Below are positions 6,743-9,819 of a DNA stretch of 9,819 nt, one piece after another. The DNA comes from Chloroflexota bacterium. Its GTDB lineage: Bacteria > Chloroflexota > UBA6077. The position numbers were made by a program, and so were the translations under genes. Positions within the stretch are counted from its first letter, which is position 1, and every line of letters begins with the position of its first letter. The stretch spans positions 1 through 9,819 of the forward strand of contig JAJYKO010000130.1 of assembly GCA_021788565.1 (NCBI GenBank), written 5' to 3'. The notes below the pieces were generated by a model that had not been told where the DNA came from, did not search any database, and was given only the letters and a program-made list of their open reading frames with translations.

Positions 6743-7014
6743 GCAAACCTCCTTCACCTGTCGCCTAGCTATGTCGGAGCTCAGGAACGACCTTCACGCC
6801 ACCGATCCCCGACTTCGACTCGACCTGTTGGGTTGCCACCCGCCTGAGTCACTTCACTGTTGTTGTGGGCGCATGATGCACTCGCACTTGGACACGGACA
6901 ATAGGACGAAAGTACTAGAAGGAGGAATCTCACCACAGCACCAATGGTGTCATGCGTTCGGAAAGTGTCGGATGAGGGGCGGTCGTGCAGCGCCTGCCTA
7001 GAGGGGCAACGGGC
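6743..7014 (-). promoter_or_regulatory. Leader and upstream region of flp
   Basis: A non-coding stretch of 272 bases between the second kinase gene and flp. Its length suggests that flp has its own promoter. The best match I see is weak: TTGTCC (6901-6896), 17 bases, CATCAT (6878-6873) on the minus strand. A short perfect dyad CACCAATGGTG (6939-6949) lies about 40 bases upstream of that -35 and could be a regulator site. The consensus ribosome binding site AAGGAGG at its downstream end (about 6754-6748) serves flp. No clear terminator for the kinase operon was seen. Confidence 0.35.
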
Positions 7015-8118
7015 TCAGGTGGGGATAATCAGGGTGACTGTGCATCCCAGCCCGGGTTTGCTGCTGATTTCGAGGACACCTCCGATGAGTTCGGCGCGAA
7101 GCTGCATGTCGATGAGGCCGGACCGGTCACGGCTTTGTGCCTCTCTCATAGCGGCCTCGATGTCAAAACCACTTCCTTCGTCGGCAATCGTGGCTGTCAG
7201 CTGCCCATGCTCGGAATGTACTCGAACTTCAGCCTTACCGGCGCTCGAATGCTTCACTGCGTTGGTAATCGCCTCTTGCACGATCCGGAACACAGCGATC
7301 TCTACGGTGTGTGGCAACGACTTGTCCAGGGCCGCGATCTGGAGGTCCACGTGGAACTTCTCGCCTGACCGATACGGCTCCACGTATCGACGAAGCGCCG
7401 CGGTGAGTCCGGACTCATCGAGGGCCGGCGCTCGCAGCTCCTGAACCAGTTGCCGGGTGGACTTCAAGGCAGCCGAGGCCGCCGATTTCAGCCGTGCTAT
7501 CTCGGTCTTGGCCTTCTGGCGGTCCATGTCCACCAGCCGCTCGCACACCTCGGCCCGAAGGATCAGGTCGCTGATAGCCTGCGCGGTCTCGTCCTGAAGT
7601 TGCCGCGAAACACGACTCTGTGCCAGCTCAATGGACTGAAAGACGGCTTGGGCGGTACCGCGGGCCTGCGCGCTCTGCTCGGCGCTCGACAATGGGGCGG
7701 CCGTCGAGCCGCTCTCTGCCCGTTCCTGCGCTGCTTCCGCTATCTCGTCGGCCGCATCGATCACCTGCCGGAGAAGTTCCTCCTCAGAGTCCAGACTGTT
7801 CTGCCGGTTTCTCAGCTGCTCCATCTGGCCCTGCATCATGAACTGACGCATCTGGGCCTCTTGCGTCGCTGAGTAAGCCCTCTTGATTTCAGCGTGTGAG
7901 TAACCCTCCAGGTTGCTCTCTACCTGTCGCAGCTGAGAGGTTGCGTCGCGAGCACGTTGGGATACACGTTCGATCTCGGAGGCAGCCTGTTTTATGAGCA
8001 TCGCCAACTCTTTGCGCTGCTCTTCCAGGCCGGCTCTCTTCTGGCGCAGATCATCCGCCATAGAGGCGATTCTACTGGAACCGTTCGTCCGCGAAAGGCT
8101 GTCGGGCATGCTTGTCAC
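7015..8118 (-). CDS. Coiled-coil histidine-kinase-like protein lacking the phosphoacceptor His
   Basis: A 367-residue soluble protein of the NarL/DegS kinase class. Residues 15-135 are predominantly helical, Gln/Glu/Arg/Ala-rich and probably coiled-coil, as in the DegS sensory half; there is no membrane segment. A HisKA_3-like dimerisation helix spans about 165-235, where the usual R-x-(L/I)-H-D reads RQLQD, so Gln175 (codon CAG at 7596-7594) occupies the His position. The HATPase domain looks intact: the N box has N286 in QEAITNAVKH, the G1 box is DEGSGFD at 313-319, and GLIDMQLRAELI is at 334-345. It may bind ATP but should not autophosphorylate at the canonical site. It could act as a phosphatase, an adaptor or a heterodimer partner of the neighbouring kinase. 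Its GTG start overlaps the regulator stop as GTGA; the ATG at 8109 is an alternative. Confidence 0.85.
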   Translation of the reverse strand: MTSMPDSLSRTNGSSRIASMADDLRQKRAGLEEQRKELAMLIKQAASEIERVSQRARDATSQLRQVESNLEGYSHAEIKRAYSATQEAQMRQFMMQGQMEQLRNRQNSLDSEEELLRQVIDAADEIAEAAQERAESGSTAAPLSSAEQSAQARGTAQAVFQSIELAQSRVSRQLQDETAQAISDLILRAEVCERLVDMDRQKAKTEIARLKSAASAALKSTRQLVQELRAPALDESGLTAALRRYVEPYRSGEKFHVDLQIAALDKSLPHTVEIAVFRIVQEAITNAVKHSSAGKAEVRVHSEHGQLTATIADEGSGFDIEAAMREAQSRDRSGLIDMQLRAELIGGVLEISSKPGLGCTVTLIIPT

Positions 8119-8822
8119 TTCGTAATCTCATCCATCTTGATCCAGCCGTGACGTATGGCATAGACCACGGCCTGGGTCCTATCGTTGACGGCCAGCTTTC
8201 GAAGAATGGACGTGATGTGATTCTTCACGGTCTGATCGCTGATCCCAAGAGCTCTGGCGATCTCCTTGTTGCTGTTGCCCTGGGCAATGTAGTCGAGAAC
8301 CTCGATCTCCCTGTTCGAAAGAGGCACGAAAAGCGGTTCGACGTCCCGATCGCTCGCCGAGAGCTCATTGAACTGTCTCAACACGCGCGAGGCGACCAGC
8401 GGCTTAGTGAGGACGTTTTCGTTGATCAGATATTCTCCATGGCTGACCCTTCGGATGCTGTCCATCAGCTCGGTGGGGCCCAGGTCCTTGAGAAAGTACG
8501 CCGCGGCTCCAACTCGCACGGCATCGAACAGTTGGTCCTCGTCGTCGTAAGCCGTCATCAAGATCACGCCGGTGCGCGGGAGGGCGCTCTTCAGGGAACG
8601 GACGATTTCCACTCCATCGGGACCCGGAATGTTGACGTCGCTCAGCACCACGTCCGGCGCCAGCTCAACTGCCATCCGCAGCGCCTGGTCACCATCTGCG
8701 GCCTCTCCAACCACCTCGAAATCAGGTTCGGCATCCAGAGCAAACCGAACCCCCTGTCTGAACAAGGGATGATCGTCAACAATCATGATCCGTATCTTGT
8801 TGTCCCCGGATAGGTCTTGCAT
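8115..8822 (-). CDS. NarL/LuxR-family response regulator
   Basis: A 235-residue DNA-binding response regulator. The receiver (about 10-130) has D16/D17 in VDDHPLFRQGV, phosphoacceptor D62 in VVLSDVNIPGPDG, T90 and K112, all expected for a phosphorylatable domain. After a linker, the C-terminal LuxR/GerE helix-turn-helix (168-229) begins LSNREIEVLDYIAQG and contains NKEIARALGISDQTVKNH. It lies between two NarL-class kinases and upstream of the pilin gene, so the flp promoter, the tad operon and its own promoter are natural candidate targets; that is inference. The ATG at 8822 has only a distant GGAG upstream. Its stop overlaps the second kinase start, indicating co-expression. Confidence 0.93.
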   Translation of the reverse strand: MQDLSGDNKIRIMIVDDHPLFRQGVRFALDAEPDFEVVGEAADGDQALRMAVELAPDVVLSDVNIPGPDGVEIVRSLKSALPRTGVILMTAYDDEDQLFDAVRVGAAAYFLKDLGPTELMDSIRRVSHGEYLINENVLTKPLVASRVLRQFNELSASDRDVEPLFVPLSNREIEVLDYIAQGNSNKEIARALGISDQTVKNHITSILRKLAVNDRTQAVVYAIRHGWIKMDEITK

Positions 8823-8856
8823 CAGCGGCTGTCACATTCTCCACAAGTTGGGAGCC

Positions 8857-8879
8857 CTCGGATCGGCCGTGTTTCCGAG
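8857..8879. repeat. Inverted repeat between the first kinase and the regulator gene
   Basis: Arms CTCGGA (8857-8862) and TCCGAG (8874-8879) with an 11-base loop directly follow the kinase stop codon on the minus strand. No T-run follows, so it is more likely an RNA stability element or chance than a terminator. Confidence 0.28.
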
Positions 8880-9608
8880 CTATAAGTTCTCCAGAGGGAC
8901 TAATAGCGATATTGTAGTTCCTTGCCCGGGGGATGACGTAACTCGTAGCTCAGCATCGATCAGCTCGGCCCGTTCGCGCATGCTGGTCAGGCCCAGGTTC
9001 CTCGAATGTGTTTTGCTTACCTCCAGGGGATCAAACCCCCGTCCGTTGTCTTCCACGGAGATGCGGAGCGATCCTAAGTCGGCGCGGCCACTGACCACGA
9101 CACTGGTCGCGACCGCGTGCTTCTGGACGTTCTGAAGCGCCTCTTGGATAATGCGGAAGACAGCCACCTCGTGCGTGGCAGGTAACCTGCCGTGAGAGTC
9201 CGGTAGATCGACGTCCACGGCGATCCCGAAATGCTGCTGATAGTCTGCCAGATATCGACGCAGCGCCTGGAACAGCCCCATCTCGCCCAGCGCAGGAGGT
9301 CGAAGGTCGAAGATAAATCGCCGAACGTCGGTCAGGCCGTTCCGAATGTCCTTCTTTAACTGGGCTAGCTGGCCCTTAACGGCTGCGGGGTCCCGCTCCA
9401 GCAGCTTCTCGAAGTATTCAAGCTCGAAGATAGCATTGGCCAGGATCTGCGCAGGGCCGTCGTGAATCTCCCTGGCGAGCCGAAGCCGCTCCTGTTCGTA
9501 AGCCTGGATGATACGGTCGTTGAAGGCGACCTGTAGCGCCTCATCGTCCTGCACACGGAGTAAGTCGGTTGATAACGGTCTCTGTTCGTCGTTTACCACC
9601 TTGATCAC
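8880..9608 (-). CDS. Soluble NarL/DegS-type sensor histidine kinase
   Basis: A 242-residue cytoplasmic histidine kinase with no transmembrane or recognisable sensing domain; only about 38 residues precede the kinase core. The HisKA_3 H box reads LAREIHDGPAQ with phosphoacceptor H49. The dimerisation helices continue through DVRRFIFDLRPPALGEMGL (94-112). The HATPase domain has an N box (FRIIQEALQNVQKHA, N160), a G1 box DNGRGFD at 187-193, GLTSMRERAELI at 206-217 and a SSPGQGTTI tail motif. All catalytic elements are present, so this should be the active phosphodonor of the cassette, presumably for the LuxR regulator downstream. The signal is unknown; it may come through a partner such as the coiled-coil paralogue. 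GTG at 9608 is the first available start in frame; no clear ribosome binding site is visible, so a start a few codons later is possible. Confidence 0.92.
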   Translation of the reverse strand: MIKVVNDEQRPLSTDLLRVQDDEALQVAFNDRIIQAYEQERLRLAREIHDGPAQILANAIFELEYFEKLLERDPAAVKGQLAQLKKDIRNGLTDVRRFIFDLRPPALGEMGLFQALRRYLADYQQHFGIAVDVDLPDSHGRLPATHEVAVFRIIQEALQNVQKHAVATSVVVSGRADLGSLRISVEDNGRGFDPLEVSKTHSRNLGLTSMRERAELIDAELRVTSSPGQGTTISLLVPLENL

Positions 9609-9648
9609 CGGACGAGAAGACGCTGGGAGGATTAGCGGACGTTGGACG

Positions 9649-9678
9649 AGTATAGCATCCGCAAGTGACCAGCAGCAA
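9649..9678 (-). promoter_or_regulatory. Candidate extended -10 promoter for the kinase-regulator operon
   Basis: On the minus strand the sequence reads TTGCTG (9678-9673), 18 bases, TATACT (9654-9649). A TG sits one base before the -10, making an extended -10 element (TGCTATACT). Transcription would begin around 9642, about 34 bases before the kinase GTG. The -35 is weak, but the -10 is among the best matches in the window. Confidence 0.5.
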
Positions 9679-9717
9679 GCTTAGCTGCAACATCCCAGGG
9701 TCGACGCATCTTAATCG

Positions 9718-9746
9718 TTGGGAGGAGTAGACAGGGCTGGTAGGAT
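9718..9746 (+). promoter_or_regulatory. Candidate promoter for the divergent right-edge gene
   Basis: The plus strand reads TTGGGA (9718-9723), 17 bases, TAGGAT (9741-9746), four of six matches in each hexamer with ideal spacing. Transcription would begin near 9753, about 28 bases before the ATG at 9781. It lies back to back with the leftward promoter at 9649-9678, so the two could share regulators. Confidence 0.4.
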
Positions 9747-9780
9747 TGCGGCCATGTTTGAGTTCTAGACGGAGTTGATC

Positions 9781-9819
9781 ATGGAGCCCCTTGTTGGCCG
9801 CAGTCTGACCGAGCACTTC
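9781..9819 (+). CDS. Start of a rightward gene, cut by window edge
   Basis: Thirteen codons beginning ATG at 9781 read MEPLVGRSLTEHF and stay open to the window edge. GGAG lies 6 bases upstream of the ATG, and a promoter-like sequence lies further upstream. The 'LVGRSL' opening resembles the first residues of many bacterial Pkn-type serine/threonine kinases (LVGRTLGxYRI...), but this is far too short to assign. It is the only gene in the window that appears to run rightward. Confidence 0.4.
   Translation, partial: MEPLVGRSLTEHF

Noticed and set aside
6396..6746. Minus-strand frame of 116 codons overlapping flp in another frame
   Set aside because: Its first two thirds are the flp gene read in the wrong frame, with His/Arg/Gly-rich nonsense composition.
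6920..6946. AGGAGG on the plus strand followed by an ATG at 6944
   Set aside because: The spacing of 18 bases is too long, and the frame runs antisense into the second kinase gene.
8112..8813. Plus-strand open frame of 233 codons
   Set aside because: It is antisense to almost the whole LuxR-type regulator gene and has no family motif.
9541..9816. Minus-strand frame of 91 codons covering the right-edge gap
   Set aside because: It overlaps the start of the first kinase and both candidate promoters, and its translation has no recognisable feature.
1..9819. CRISPR array, tRNA, rRNA, insertion sequence or attachment site
   Set aside because: No regularly spaced direct repeats, transposase motifs, cloverleaf-like sequences or terminal inverted repeats were seen on reading both strands.

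Overview
The window is the core of a Tad (Flp, type IVb / type IVc) pilus locus, read almost entirely on the minus strand, with a small two-component signalling cassette upstream of it. Base composition is moderately GC-rich. There is no secretin (RcpA/CpaC), no TadD lipoprotein, no TadG and no outer-membrane partner. Start codons are often GTG or TTG, and a Pro/Thr/Ala-rich segment lies beside the pilin gene. Together these suggest a monoderm, most likely a Chloroflexota (Dehalococcoidia/SAR202-like or a relative). An actinobacterium is less likely. This placement is inference; no rRNA or other marker gene is present.

Layout in transcription order, right to left. At the right edge, bases 9609-9780 look like a divergent promoter region: one promoter-like sequence faces left into the signalling cassette, and another faces right into a gene of which only 13 codons are visible. 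The cassette is a soluble DegS/NarL-type histidine kinase (9608-8880), a NarL/LuxR response regulator (8822-8115), and a second coiled-coil kinase-like protein (8118-7015) that has Gln where the phosphoacceptor His should be. After about 270 non-coding bases comes the Flp pilin (6742-6554). Next is a 477-base stretch holding a doubtful Pro/Thr-rich small ORF, a promoter-like sequence and inverted repeats. Then a tightly packed operon follows: cpaB/rcpC, cpaE/tadZ (receiver plus ParA-like ATPase), cpaF/tadA, tadB, tadC, a DUF192 gene and the beginning of comF, which runs off the left edge.

How they fit together: Flp is the pilus subunit, CpaF the assembly ATPase, and TadB/TadC the membrane platform. 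CpaE/TadZ is the localisation factor and CpaB a periplasmic or wall-side assembly factor. The kinases and LuxR regulator probably control pilin or pilus expression. TadZ carries its own receiver domain with all the key phosphorylation residues, so it may receive a direct phosphorylation input. ComF at the end of the operon hints at a link between the pilus and DNA uptake. No prepilin peptidase, TadE-type pseudopilin or secretin is seen, so those must be elsewhere or absent. No tRNA, rRNA, insertion sequence or CRISPR array was seen.
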